64,000 nt of DNA from Xestospongia muta (lineage: Eukaryota; Porifera; Demospongiae; Haplosclerida; Petrosiidae): the NCBI GenBank assembly GCA_963693285.1, contig OY848922.1:4948923-5012922 (forward strand), written 5' to 3'. The position numbers and the translations under genes are program-made. How positions within the stretch are numbered: the first letter of the stretch is position 1; every line of letters begins with the position of its first letter. The notes under the pieces were generated by a model that ran no database searches, was not told where the DNA came from, and saw only the letters and a program-made list of their open reading frames with translations. Shown one piece after another: positions 13,063 through 23,917 of the stretch.

Positions 13063-13887
13063 GTCATGATATGAAATATTGACCAAAACAAGCTTATAAG
13101 AATCTATATATACTTAATAAATCAAATGAAGCTAACAAAAAACTACACTATGACTAACAATGAAATATTTGATGGAAAAGGAATGTTGGTAGCTTATTGC
13201 TGGTGACAAATGATACTTGAGTATTTCGTTTGTACAGATCATGGAAACTATACATGTACAGAGTTATAACATGATAAACTTATTCTTAGGTAATTTGGTA
13301 CATTGAACACACCAGGTACATAATTGAAGTGATTATGCCAGTCTTCACATTTAACAAACAATAACAAATAGCACAAAAGAGTATTTTCACTGATCAATAA
13401 TAACATTTTAATATCATGCTTAGGATATTATTCATAAAATATGACTACTTGATGTAATCTCACTGTGGTCTTTCATACCTTATCAACAACAGTAATCTTA
13501 GCACCATTAGTAATTAATATTTTGATGATGTCTGGATTATTATTGGTGGCTGCAATATGTAATGCAGTATGGCCATCCTGCAACAATAAAACAACGAAGC
13601 AGTACATATTCAATGAACACTATAAAGATAAATTTCAACTCAATGCATTATTAACACATAATACGTTTATGATTTAAATAATTTCACTTAAACATCCACT
13701 ATGTGATATTGTTAACATGCTACAATTATTATAAAGTTATGTTCATGTATATATACCTACTAAATATACTCTAGACTAGTATGCTACATTACTAAACTCA
13801 AACCAATCTATCTAAACACAGGAATAATTAATATAATTGTGCCAGAGAACCTTTGCTACTTTTAGGAATATAATGAGTATATCCAAT
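13063..13887. repeat. Truncated array unit R4
   Basis: Matches the left part of R1-R3 (flank from about 13063, A-type exon and part of the intron). It stops abruptly near 13887, where Gypsy-derived sequence begins. An older diverged copy of the region beside the minisatellite (compare 6210-6440) lies at about 12590-12840. Confidence 0.8.
13479..13577 (-). CDS. Gene 1 exon 7: ankyrin repeat, A-type
   Basis: A 33-codon phase-0 exon, tgcag/GATGGC to GATAAG/gtatga. It starts DGHTALHIAATNNNPDIIKI and ends TNGAKITVVDK. It has the most consensus-like core of the A series (TALHIAA) and an unusual GAK where the others have GAD. Its upstream intron is broken at about 13888 by a Gypsy/hAT composite, and the B-type exon that should precede it in the array is missing. 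Confidence 0.88.
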
Positions 13888-14155
13888 AATAGGAAGAAGA
13901 GAGATTACTATTAGTTATTGTAGAGTCTGAAGGACTTAATCTACTCAGAAGAGACTGGTTGAGCACATGATAAATCAGGTCTGAGTGAAGGAAGAGTTGA
14001 CAACACCCTTTTCAAGATACTCTGATATTTTCGAAAATGAACTAGTTACCATCAAAGCTGTAACTGCCAGATTGTAGTAAAAGAGAGAGCCACTCCAAGA
14101 TTTTGTCATCCATAACTGGTACCATTTGCACTCCGTTCAAAGGTAGATAAACTTG
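13888..14155 (+). mobile_element. Gypsy-type retroelement fragment (protease end)
   Basis: Matches the end of the retropepsin region at 19625-19880 and 60208-60455, including the stretch that translates as the ESKGPNLLRRDW-like segment, but carries base losses and stops. It is joined directly to the hAT-like sequence that follows, and the same joint occurs at 60455-60470. Confidence 0.7.
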
Positions 14156-14204
14156 CTGTTTTAAAAATTATTATAACTCTTGTCTCTAATATTATACATT
14201 GCAT

Positions 14205-15122
14205 ATGTCTTAAGCTGCCTTCGAATGTATTAGTGTAAAAGACTTCATAGGATTGTATCATGTTGATGACATCAAGATGGACACAATTGTTGCTGTGTTA
14301 AAAGACATGATTCTTTGATTAAATCTGAACCTATCAATCTGTAGGATCCAGTGTTATGACAGTGCACCCAATATGAAGAAAGCTGCTGCAAAAAGTAAGG
14401 CACTGAGCCCAAAGCCCTTTATCTACACTGTTATGGCAATAGTTTGAACTTGGCTGTGTCAGATACTATTAAATTCACCTAGCCAATGATCACGCTTTAG
14501 AAATTTGTAAGCTTGTCAAATATTCTACAAGAATATGAAAATGAAAGAGGAGTTGACACCACATGTTCCTGGCCTCTGCACATTTTGTCCAACTTGCTGG
14601 GTTGTAAGAGGTAACTCATTTTAAAGTATTCATTGAAATTATCTTTCACTTTCTGTTACATGGGAGGAATTAGTGACTGTTGTTCAACAATCTGAAGTAA
14701 AAGCTCAAATTAATGGTGTTACAGCTATAATGAAACAGTTCAAGTTCTGTTCAGCCTAATGCTAGTTGAGTGTGTCCTAAAACACACTGACATCTGAGCA
14801 AGACCATGCAAGCTACAAACATATCAGCAATCCAAACTCAGCTAGTAAGTAAATTGTGTGTTGATACCCTTGAAAAAATTAGAGATGAATCAAATTTTCA
14901 TTTCTTTTCGGATAATTGCAGACCCAGATAGAATTAGATGCAAATGATCCTGTGCTTGATCATCCTTGCAAACTACCTAAGTGTTATGAAGAATGTCAAG
15001 AGGAGCCAAACGTTCATAGTAATCCTAAGTCCTTCTATCACTCATTGTATTATGAATGTCTTGATGTCTTCACTTCTGCAATCAAAAGCAGGCTCCATCA
15101 GAAATTATTAACAAACATTTAA
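14205..15122 (+). pseudogene. hAT-like (DUF4371/ZMYM1-type) transposase remnant
   Basis: Broken plus-strand coding remnant. Readable pieces include a KDFIGLYHVDDIK-like start, a CYDSAPNMKKAAAK segment, LCTFCPTCWVVRGNS, VKAQINGVTAIMKQF, and a tail frame at 14916-15122. Together these are typical of the DUF4371/hAT-like transposases related to ZMYM1. Many stops and frameshifts interrupt it. Compared with the copy at 60500-61840 it lacks about 380 bp near 15110, including the C-terminal hAT dimerisation segment, so it cannot encode an active enzyme. Confidence 0.7.
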
Positions 15123-15514
15123 CTGACACAGTTAATCATAAAGAAATACTTAATAACTTTATCACTATTAATGATGAATGTTGTAAACATTTTGGAATAC
15201 TTCCTTAAGAAATTAGCATTTGGTCTGTGTATACTGTAAACATCTATTTTATTCTTTTTTCAATGATCATGAATTGCTGCAATTTTAGTACTTCATTTCC
15301 AATGGCCTGGGCAGCTCATTTCAGCTTTCTAAACCCCTGTATATTTGTTTTATAAATGGTTGTCAAAGCTTAGCTGTGATTCTAGACATGTATATACAGT
15401 ATATATATTATTTATATTATGTGTTGTAGTTATATTGTGTACTAATTTTCACATATAAGCCTTATCAACCATAGATAAGCTACAGAAGTTACACCTACAA
15501 GATTGCCATGGAAC

Positions 15515-16171
15515 TACCGTAGTTCCACGCGTAAGTACACATGGGCGCTTGGAGTTTATTTGGAATTTGAAAGTTGTAGGCGCTTACTAGGGATTTTAAA
15601 AAGGCTTCTAATAAGCGCCCATGTATGAATAATTAATTATTTACAATCAGGCATATAAATTTGTCACACCACAAAGTATTTCAGATTCTGAATCATCTCA
15701 CCAAGAATCTGCACGTATGACTGATCTCTAATTTGTAACAGAATCATTTACATGAAACTATCATGTTAACAAGTCAATATCGAGTCCAGATATAGGGGAG
15801 ACACTTTCAACAAAGAAGGAACACAACAATCCTCATGATGGAGTCACTGTTGCTGTGATGAAGGGCAAATTGATAGTTGGTCATATCCCAAAAGAAATTT
15901 CAAAGATATATTGGTTCTTTCTTCACAAAGGAGGAACGATATCCTGTACAGTCAAGGACAAAAGGAGAAGATCCTCCATTGCACAAGGCAGTTTAGAAGT
16001 GCCTTGTGAGCTGACTTTTCAATTCCAAACGGAACAAAAGACAATGAAACTTTAATGTCTGAAATTTGAAAACTTATAGCTTAACTTTTTTCTCATAGTT
16101 CAACACGTGCGACAAAAATATGATGGTGGGCGTTTACATAGAGGTAGGCGCTTGTTTTGGGAATAATGGTA
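15515..16171 (+). mobile_element. TIR element carrying a HIRAN-like fragment (copy 1)
   Basis: Left end TACCGTAGTTCC and right end, read in reverse, TACCATTATTCCC are imperfect inverted repeats. Both ends also carry GGGCGCTT/GCGCC words. Inside, the plus-strand frame 15855-16055 reads KLIVGHIPKEISKIYWFFL and later GSLEVPCELTF. This matches the VGHIPxEIS...LEVPC pattern I associate with HIRAN-like domains of marine invertebrate repeats. It is probably a captured gene fragment, not a transposase, so the element would be non-autonomous. Confidence 0.5.
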
Positions 16172-16224
16172 CCTGATTTGTGAAAAGGTACCACTTCTTT
16201 CAAACCATTATAAACCATTGACTA

Positions 16225-16225
16225 T

Positions 16226-16262
<37 letters not shown>
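16225..16262. repeat. TA dinucleotide microsatellite
   Basis: Run of TA repeats continuing into tatgtatata; the paralogous position near 17336 has a much longer run. Confidence 0.9.
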
Positions 16263-16266
<4 letters not shown>

Positions 16267-16759
16267 GTATATATAGTATGATATAATTCAAAGCATGGCA
16301 TGACACATAACGCTACTTTACATTTATTTGAAATTGTATGTTGTGGTCTTTCTATCATTTTGTTTCTTATGACTACAGACAATAAATTCATGTGGTGATG
16401 GTTTTCACTTGAATGAGATGGTATTTTTCCAAGGAAATGACACTCATGAAGGCATGCATCTGGAGGGTGTCGTGGAGAAGATGCAGATGAAGTAAGATCA
16501 ATACTGGCTCTGGTGAGTATTTGTGTTTGTGTTGCTAGCTTTATAAACGGTTATCAAAGCTTAGTCGTGATTCTAGACATGTATATACAGTATATATATT
16601 ATGTGTATTATGTGTTGTAGTTGTATTGTGTGCTAGTTTTCACATATAAGCTTTGTCAAGCATAGATAAGCTACCGAGGTTACACTTACCAGATTGCCAT
16701 GGTAACTACTAGTCAGTCATCTTCATTATTGTAACCTAGGTTGTGTATTTTACAGTATA

Positions 16760-17268
16760 TACCGTAGTTCCCTGAGTAAGTACTCATGGGCACTTGCAGT
16801 TCATTTGGAATTTGAAAGATGTGGGAGCTTACTAGGAATTTTAAAAAAGACTTCTAATAAGCGCCCATGTATGAAGAATTAATTAATTGATAGTTGTTCA
16901 TATCGCAAAAAAAATTTTAAAGATATCTTGGTTGTTTCTTCACAAAGGAGAATGATACCCTGTACAGTCAAGGACAAAAGGAGAAGATCCTCCATTGAGC
17001 AAGGCAGTTTAGAAGTGCCTTGTGAGCTGACCTTTTCAATTCCAAACAGAACAAAAAACAATGAAACTTTAATGTCTGAAATTTGAAAATTGCTAGCCTA
17101 ACTTATTTCTCATTGCTCAACACGTAATAATAGCCACAGTAACCACAAATCTAAGATGGTGAGATGGGGGTGTGCACTTACATTGGGAATTGACATTTTT
17201 CTTTAACGACAATAATATGAGGGTGGGCGCTTACATAGATGTGGGCACTGGTTCGGGGAACGACAGTA
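16760..17268 (+). mobile_element. TIR element carrying a HIRAN-like fragment (copy 2)
   Basis: Starts TACCGTAGTTCCCTGAG and ends, in reverse, TACTGTCGTTCCCCGAAC. It is related to 15515-16171 but shorter and more decayed. It repeats the interior around tagaagtgccttgtgagctga. The flanks are also duplicated (15348-15515 vs 16540-16740), so the pair arose at least partly by a roughly 1.2-kb tandem duplication. Confidence 0.5.
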
Positions 17269-17334
17269 TATATATATGTGACCTAATTTGTGAAAAGGGA
17301 CCACTTCTTTCAAACCATTATAAATGCTTGACAG

Positions 17335-17335
<1 letters not shown>

Positions 17336-17432
<97 letters not shown>
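17336..17432. repeat. Long (TA)n and (TATG)n microsatellite
   Basis: More than 30 TA dinucleotides followed by several tatg tetranucleotides. The open frame across it is an artefact of the repeat. It is likely length-polymorphic. Confidence 0.95.
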
Positions 17433-17542
17433 ATGTATATATAGTATGATGTAATTAAAAACATGGCATGACACATAACACTACTTTACATTGTTTACAA
17501 TGGTATGTTGTGGTCTTTCTACCATTTTTTTTATGACTGCAG

Positions 17543-18116
17543 ACAATACATTTGTTTGCTTTTTTAGGTATGTATTGAAGAAACCAAATTCTGCCCTTGA
17601 AGCAAACAATGACCTCATTTATGGAGAGTTCACATCAAGAATTATAACTAGCTTGAAATTTACTAATCAGTGATGTAATGAGGGGACGTCTCTTATATAA
17701 TGGATCATATCCTGGTTCACCTTTTTTGTTTTTTTGGCTTTCTTGTCATTTATGTGTAGAAACTTCAAAATTAGGCTGAATCAATCCCTTGACATTAGAC
17801 GAGAGAAGGTGACTATACTAAAGGCTAATACTGACCACAGTAATCTTCTAATTTCGGGTAGTGGATTGTTCCTATTATTATTACCAGATTAAAAAATTGT
17901 AGCTTTCTGTTGATGTATGCATCTTTTTTTCCAATAGTTTAGGAAAGGTCGGTGTGAAAACTCTGTTTCATCTGTCATATCTTCTTTTCCTTCATATTCT
18001 CCAACAAACTCTTGGATATCATATGCTACACTACTCAGAGAGATATGTTTTGTTGCACTGATTTCAATTTCATCACCATACACTATTTCCATACCATCTA
18101 CTATTTCAGTTTCCAC
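17543..18116 (-). pseudogene. piggyBac-type transposase, N-terminal half (copy A)
   Basis: Minus strand. The start METEIVDGMEIVYGDEIEIS and an acidic region (EFVGEYEGKED) are followed, after frameshifts, by LNYWKK, a segment matching the FLHINDKK-type region of copy C, and a PKKANK-like word. Acidic N-terminus, then HYPxxxDYW-type and IDEAxxSFKGR-type blocks are usual for PGBD/DDE_Tnp_1_7 transposases. The C-terminal half and catalytic set are absent. It is paralogous to 62187-62830, where the central words are better preserved. Confidence 0.65.
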
Positions 18117-18281
18117 ATCAAATCATTGCTAACATAGTATTCATCATCTATTATTATTAATGATTATTAATAATTTATTATTATAGTATTCACTGATCTG
18201 TAATAACATTTTAATATCATACTTAGTGTGATATTTATAACCTATGATTACTTGATGCAATCATACAATGACCTTTCATAC

Positions 18282-18383
18282 CTTATCAACAACAGTAATG
18301 TCAGCACCATTACTAATTAATATTTTGATGATCTCTGGATGAATATTGATAGCTGCCCAATGTAATGCAGTCCTGCCATAATA
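18282..18383 (-). CDS. Gene 1 exon 6: ankyrin repeat, A-type (copy 1 of 2346-bp duplication)
   Basis: A 34-codon phase-0 exon with the same borders and the same protein as 20628-20729. Both copies have intact splice sites, so the mature protein could carry two identical repeats in a row. If one is skipped, the frame is kept because the exon is symmetric (phase 0-0). The intron just beyond it holds a broken piggyBac N-terminal half on the same strand. Confidence 0.85.
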
Positions 18384-18722
18384 CTGTAACAATAAAACAA
18401 AGAAGCAATACATACACAATGTACACTATACAGATCAATTTCAACTCAATGTACTAGTAGTAACACAATATATTCATAATGTTAATGATGTTATGTAAAC
18501 ATCAACAATGTGATGTTGTCAATAATTATGGTACAATTATTATATAGTTATATTTATGTATATGTAATTACTATATAATTCTAATTATGTGTTTATTATG
18601 TTCATGTTATGAATATAATTATCTATTCCTGTCCCACCATAACTTGATTTGTGTATACTATATAAATGTCATATGTGTTGTATTAATGAATGTTCTATAT
18701 CAATGTGACTCGTCTTTAAGAT

Positions 18723-19327
18723 ATGATGGCTGTCTATGGGAGCATCGGAGAATTCTGCCTCCAACATTATTGTAGGGCTAATGATGTCTTTGATGATAAG
18801 ACATCGGCAGTTTTATGTAGTGTTTGTGGTCTTTTCATGCACAAACTAATCAAGTATTTACTAATATCTAGAAGACTGTCTGATTATCTTTTGATTCAAT
18901 TGTAGACTTGGTGAAGGAGTGTTATAGTCCAAAACCATCAGTAGTTGTCCAGTGTTTTAATTTTAATTTAAGGCTACAACAACCAGGAGAGAGAGTGGCT
19001 GTTTATGGCTGAGCTGAGACAACTATCCAAATTTTGTGAATATTGGGAGATATGTTAGATGTCATGCTACGTGATCGTTTAGTGGGTGATATTAGACAGC
19101 TGAGTATTCAATGATGACTGCTGGCTGAACCCATCCTAACTCTGAAATGTGCTCTTGAACTGGTACTTGCAATGTAGTCTGTAGAGAAGGATACAAGAGA
19201 TACTTAGTGCTAAAAGGCCTACTTGTTACCGTTGTGGAGGAAACATCTTAGCACCAATTTGCAGATTTAAAAAAATATGTTTGTCATGGCTGCAAGAAGA
19301 AGGGGCACCTAATCAGATGTTGTAGAA
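18723..19327 (+). pseudogene. Gypsy gag remnant (copy 1)
   Basis: Plus-strand gag-like coding sequence in pieces: MMAVYGSIGEFCLQHYCRAN, RRLSDYLLIQL, a RLQQPGERVAVYG word, RLLAEPILTLKCALELVLAM, then a zinc-knuckle region beginning CYRCGGN. This is the K02A2.6-like Gypsy gag order. Stops and small deletions break it, and a seven-A run near 19268 shifts the frame inside the zinc knuckle. The partner copy at 21673 has six A and keeps that frame. Confidence 0.7.
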
Positions 19328-19798
19328 ATGCCCCCAAAAAAGAGGCCAAACAAGTCAAGTACAAACATTAACGAGGTGGTAGAAGACCCCATTTCTCAAT
19401 TGTATATGTTTCCCTCAAGTAAGACAAAACTGTTAAAGACAGTGGTTAATATAGATAGCAAAGAGGTTGAGATGGAGAATGACACAGGAGCGTTAGTGTC
19501 AGTGATGACACACACAGACTACAAGAGGCTATGTAATCAAAAGAGTAGACTCCCATTACATGCAGCAAGAATAAACTGGAAGACATATACAGGAGAGATG
19601 ATTAAAGTGGTGGTGAACCATCAAGGAGATGAAGAGAGATTACCATTAGTTATTGTAGAGTCCAAAGGACCTAATCTACTCAGAAGAGACTGGTTGATGA
19701 AGTTGAAACAGGACTTGCACATGATAAATCAGGTCCGAATGAAGGAAGAGTTAACAACACTCATTCAAGATACTCTTATATTTTTCAGAATGAACTAG
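19328..19798 (+). CDS. Gypsy retropepsin fragment (copy 1)
   Basis: A 156-codon open frame with a retroviral-type aspartic protease fold signature. DTG is at residues 52-54, preceded by VVNIDSKEVEME and followed by ALVSVMTHTDYKRL, with a PLVIVESKGPNLLRRDW segment later. It begins in a different frame from the upstream zinc knuckle, so the original gag-pol frame is broken here. The reverse transcriptase that should follow is missing apart from short scraps up to about 20150. It is a remnant, not a functional element. Confidence 0.75.
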   Translation: MPPKKRPNKSSTNINEVVEDPISQLYMFPSSKTKLLKTVVNIDSKEVEMENDTGALVSVMTHTDYKRLCNQKSRLPLHAARINWKTYTGEMIKVVVNHQGDEERLPLVIVESKGPNLLRRDWLMKLKQDLHMINQVRMKEELTTLIQDTLIFFRMN

Positions 19799-20627
19799 GT
19801 ATCTGATATCAAAGCTGTATCTGCCAGGATCATAGCAGAAGAGAGAGCCGCTCATAGATTGTTGTCCACAACTGATACCATTTGCACTCCATTCAAAGGT
19901 AGATAAGGAACTAGAGAGACTAGAGTCAATGGGAGTACTGGAAAAAGTGGAATTTGCAGACTGGGTGGCACCCATCATTTCAGTATTGAAGGATGACTGA
20001 AATGTTAGAATTTGTGATGATTATAACATGACCATTAATAAAAAGCATCAAAAGTGGACCTGTATCCATTCCCGAGAGTGGATGACCTTTTTACAGCAAT
20101 GACCAGTGGAGTGTATTTTGTATATAATGTATTGTGCTAGAGAATTTCTGCTAGTTTTAGGAATAGAAAGGGTACATCAGATATAAGGACACAGGTTATG
20201 AAAACTGTAGCTACACCAGTCACTGTTTATTTGCAAGACTATAATTCAAGCTAAATGCTTGAACTAAATAATTTAAGCAATCCTTTTATAAAAAAATTAA
20301 ATTAAACTCTGTTTCATCTGTCATATCTTCTTTTCCTTCATATTCTCCAACAAACTCCTGGATATCATATGCTACACTACTCAGAGAGATATGTTTTGTT
20401 GCACTGATTTCAATTTCATCACCATACACTATTTCCATACCATCTACTATTTCAGTTTCCACATCAAATCATTGCTAACATAGTATTCATCATCTATTAT
20501 TATTAATGATTATTAATAATTTATTATTATAGTATTCACTGATCTGTAATAACATTTTAATATCATACTTAGTGTGATATTTATAACCTATGATTACTTG
20601 ATGCAATCATACAATGACCTTTCATAC

Positions 20628-20729
20628 CTTATCAACAACAGTAATGTCAGCACCATTACTAATTAATATTTTGATGATCTCTGGATGAATATTGATAGCT
20701 GCCCAATGTAATGCAGTCCTGCCATAATA
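20628..20729 (-). CDS. Gene 1 exon 5: ankyrin repeat, A-type (copy 2 of 2346-bp duplication)
   Basis: A 34-codon phase-0 exon, acceptor ttacag/TATTAT, donor GATAAG/gtatga. It starts YYGRTALHWAAINIHPEIIK and ends GADITVVDK. It has one residue more than the standard 33 (YYG instead of xG). It is identical in coding sequence to the exon at 18282-18383, because both lie in a recent 2346-bp tandem duplication. It is a canonical ankyrin repeat with the RTALHWAA core. Confidence 0.85.
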
Positions 20730-21065
20730 CTGTAACAATAAAACAAAGAAGCAATACATACACAATGTACACTATACAGATCAATTTCAACTCAATGTAC
20801 TAGTAGTAACACAATACATTCATAATGTTAATGATGTTATGTAAACATCAACAATGTGATGTTGTCAATAATTATGGTACAATTATTATATAGTTATATT
20901 TATGTATATATAATTACTATATAATTCTAATTATGTGTTTATTATGTTCATGTTATGAATATAATTATCTATTCCTGTCCCACCATAACTTGATTTTGTG
21001 TATACTATATAAATGTCATATGTGTTGTATTAATGAATGTTCTATATCAATGTGACTCGTCTTTA

Positions 21066-21673
21066 AGATATGATGGCTGTCCATGGGAGCATCGGAGAAT
21101 TCTGCCTCCAACATTATTGTAGGGCCAATGATGTCTTTGATGATAAGACATCGGCAGTTTTATGTAGTGTTTGTGGTCTTTTCATGCACAAACTAATCAA
21201 GTATTTACTAATATCTAGAAGACTGTCTGATTATCTTTTGATTCAATTGTAGACTTGGTGAAGGAGTGTTATAGTCCAAAACCATCAGTAGTTGTCCAGT
21301 GTTTTAATTTTAATTTAAGGCTACAACAACCAGGAGAGAGAGTGGCTGTTTATGGCTGAGCTGAGACAACTATCCAAATTTTGTGAATATTGGGAGATAT
21401 GTTAGATGTCATGCTATGTGATCGTTTAGTGGGTGATATTAGACAGCTGAATATTCAATGATGACTGCTGGCTGAACCCATCCTAACTCTGAAATGTGCT
21501 CTTGAACTGGTACTTGCAATGTAGTCTGTAGAGAAGGATACAAGAGATACTTAGTGCTAAAAGGCCTACTTGTTACCGTTGTGGAGGAAACATCTTAGCA
21601 CCAATTTGCAGATTTAAAAAATATGTTTGTCATGGCTGCAAGAAGAAGGGGCACCTAATCAGATGTTGTAGAA
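21066..21673 (+). pseudogene. Gypsy gag remnant (copy 2)
   Basis: Duplicate of 18723-19327. Here the second zinc knuckle stays readable (CHGCKKKGHLIRCC, a C-x2-C-x4-H-x4-C box) because the upstream A run is one base shorter. Confidence 0.7.
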
Positions 21674-22144
21674 ATGCCCCCAAAAAAGAGGCCAAACAAG
21701 TCAAGTACAAACATTAACGAGGTGGTAGAAGACCCCATTTCTCAATTGTATATGTTTCCCTCAAGTAAGACAAAACTGTTAAAGACAGTGGTTAATATAG
21801 ATAGCAAAGAGGTTGAGATGGAGAATGACACAGGAGCGTTAGTGTCAGTGATGACACACACAGACTACAAGAGGCTATGTAATCAAAAGAGTAGACTCCC
21901 ATTACATGCAGCAAGAATAAACTGGAAGACATATACAGGAGAGATGATTAAAGTGGTGGTGAACCATCAAGGAGATGAAGAGAGATTACCATTAGTTATT
22001 GTAGAGTCCAAAGGACCTAATCTACTCAGAAGAGACTGGTTGATGAAGTTGAAACAGGACTTGCACATGATAAATCAGGTCCGAATGAAGGAAGAGTTAA
22101 CAACACTCATTCAAGATACTCTTATATTTTTCAGAATGAACTAG
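21674..22144 (+). CDS. Gypsy retropepsin fragment (copy 2)
   Basis: Encodes the same 156 residues as 19328-19798, including DTG at 52-54. Identity at the protein level shows how recent the duplication is. Followed by decayed sequence that includes a VDDLFTAMTSGVYY-like word of the reverse transcriptase region. Confidence 0.75.
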   Translation: MPPKKRPNKSSTNINEVVEDPISQLYMFPSSKTKLLKTVVNIDSKEVEMENDTGALVSVMTHTDYKRLCNQKSRLPLHAARINWKTYTGEMIKVVVNHQGDEERLPLVIVESKGPNLLRRDWLMKLKQDLHMINQVRMKEELTTLIQDTLIFFRMN

Positions 22145-22648
22145 GTATCTGATATCAAAGCTGTATCTGCCAGGATCATAGCAGAAGAGAGAGCCGCTCA
22201 TAGATTGTTGTCCACAACTGATACCATTTGCACTCCATTCAAAGGTAGATAAGGAACTAGAGAGACTAGAGTCGATGGGAGTACTGGAAAAAGTGGAATT
22301 TGCAGACTGGGTGGCACCCATCATTTCAGTATTGAAGGATGACTGAAATGTTAGAATTTGTGATGATTATAACATGACCATTAATAAAAAGCATCAAAAG
22401 TGGACCTGTATCCATTCCCGAGAGTGGATGACCTTTTTACAGCAATGACCAGTGGAGTGTATTATGTATATAATGTATTGTGCTAGAGAATTTGTGCTAG
22501 TTTTAGGAATAGAAAGGGTACATCAGATATAAGGACACAGGTTATGAAAACTGTAGCTACACCAGTCACTGTTTATTTGCAAGACTATAATTCAAGCTAA
22601 ATGCTTGAACTAAATAATTTAAGCAATCCTTTTATAAAAAAATTAAAA

Positions 22649-23802
22649 TAAAATCATCTCCTGAGTAATACTAAGTGATGTTGAGTCTTAAAGAAATTCC
22701 TTTGCTAGAGACAACATTAATACTGGTAAAGTAACTTAATACTAAAACCATCATTAAATAAAACTTGCTTTGTAATGACATCAAGAGTAAATTTGGTTTC
22801 TCAAGTAGATTATTAAATTGGACTTTTGTTTTATTAAAGGATGCATTAAATGTTATGGATGGATAGGTGCTTAAGTGGTTATATTAGGCAAGTGATGTAA
22901 TCAATGTTATAGACAAAAATTGATCAGATCTTCTATTTCACTTTGATTCCTTTAATTGTTCATCATGTTTCGTGTAGTGTGTTTATGTAATAAATTTTCA
23001 ACAATTTTCACCAACTTCAATAAAGTCTTAGTTTAATGTTATCGATTATATATTTGAACTACATATCTGACATCATCATGTAATACAGTTTCTTTTAACT
23101 CATATTCTATGCTCCAATTTCAAAGCAATAATAGTAATGTTTATAAAAAATGTGGCATTTTGCTTGATTGTATTCATTGTGTTCATTTCTCATTAGTAAA
23201 TGTGTAGTTTAACTGTCTGCTGTTAATGTACTTGTGATTGTGGAAAAAAATATGACAAAATCAAACATTTTATTTTTATTATTGCTATACTAAGGTCAAA
23301 GTTCTGATTGAGCATAAAAAATTGTGTATTACATTTTATTATACGTGTGTACTGAATGATGTAAAATGAGAGAACAATTTTATCAGTGTATGCTGGAAAG
23401 GCACATAATAAATTTATGTTGTTACACAAGCTGCAAGAGTCTGTCAAATTATATTATATGTCACTTAATCTTTTAAGCATATTTCAATTATACATGTACT
23501 AATTTATAAAACAGTGTATTGGGTTAGAAAAAAAGTGAGTTCAAGGTAATACTAGAGGCACACAGAGTTTAAATCAGTGTGTGAGAAAGTTGCAGTATGG
23601 TTCCTGGAGAACAAAATGTCCAAATTTTTGTTTACATACTGTTCTACAACATCTCAATGTCCTCATTGGTTATTACTTAAATATTGTCCTTGATCAAAAT
23701 TAGATGTTTTGTTTCCTAACATTGAAAGCTATGTAGAACAGCATCAACAAACTCAAAAGAATGCTCGCGATCGACATAGTAAACATTATAGAGCTTATGT
23801 AC
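22649..23802. other. Gene 1 intron with a dispersed repeat
   Basis: No gene seen. 23240-23540 is a diverged copy of 55495-55750 (shared words gtgtatgctggaaag, acacaagct, cagtctgtcaaatta), so an unnamed dispersed repeat is present in the introns of both ankyrin genes. Confidence 0.6.
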
Positions 23803-23917
23803 TGACGTCACGAAACGTAATAAAAAATAGCAACTGTTGCTAGGGCGCCATCTTGAGTGGCAAAAGCACGTTCATACACAAGAGTGGCAGCATCTGAAGT
23901 CACATTAGCCAGGTACT

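Larger units (their letters stand above)
17957..20302. repeat. 2346-bp tandem duplication, copy 1
   Basis: Begins in the piggyBac remnant (ctctgtttcatctgtcat) and spans the ankyrin exon at 18282-18383 and the Gypsy gag/protease remnant. Copy 2 follows directly at a constant offset of 2346 bp. The two differ at only a few positions by eye, for example one A in a homopolymer near 19268. Confidence 0.92.
20303..22648. repeat. 2346-bp tandem duplication, copy 2
   Basis: Direct repeat of 17957-20302. The joint lies in an A-rich stretch (aaaaaaattaaattaaact), which suggests replication slippage or unequal exchange. After about 22648 the sequence is unique. Confidence 0.92.

Noticed and set aside
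17172..17444. Frame rich in IYIYIY
   Set aside because: Artefact of the (TA)n microsatellite.
19751..19978. Minus-strand Ser-rich frame
   Set aside because: Shadow of the Gypsy remnant on the other strand.
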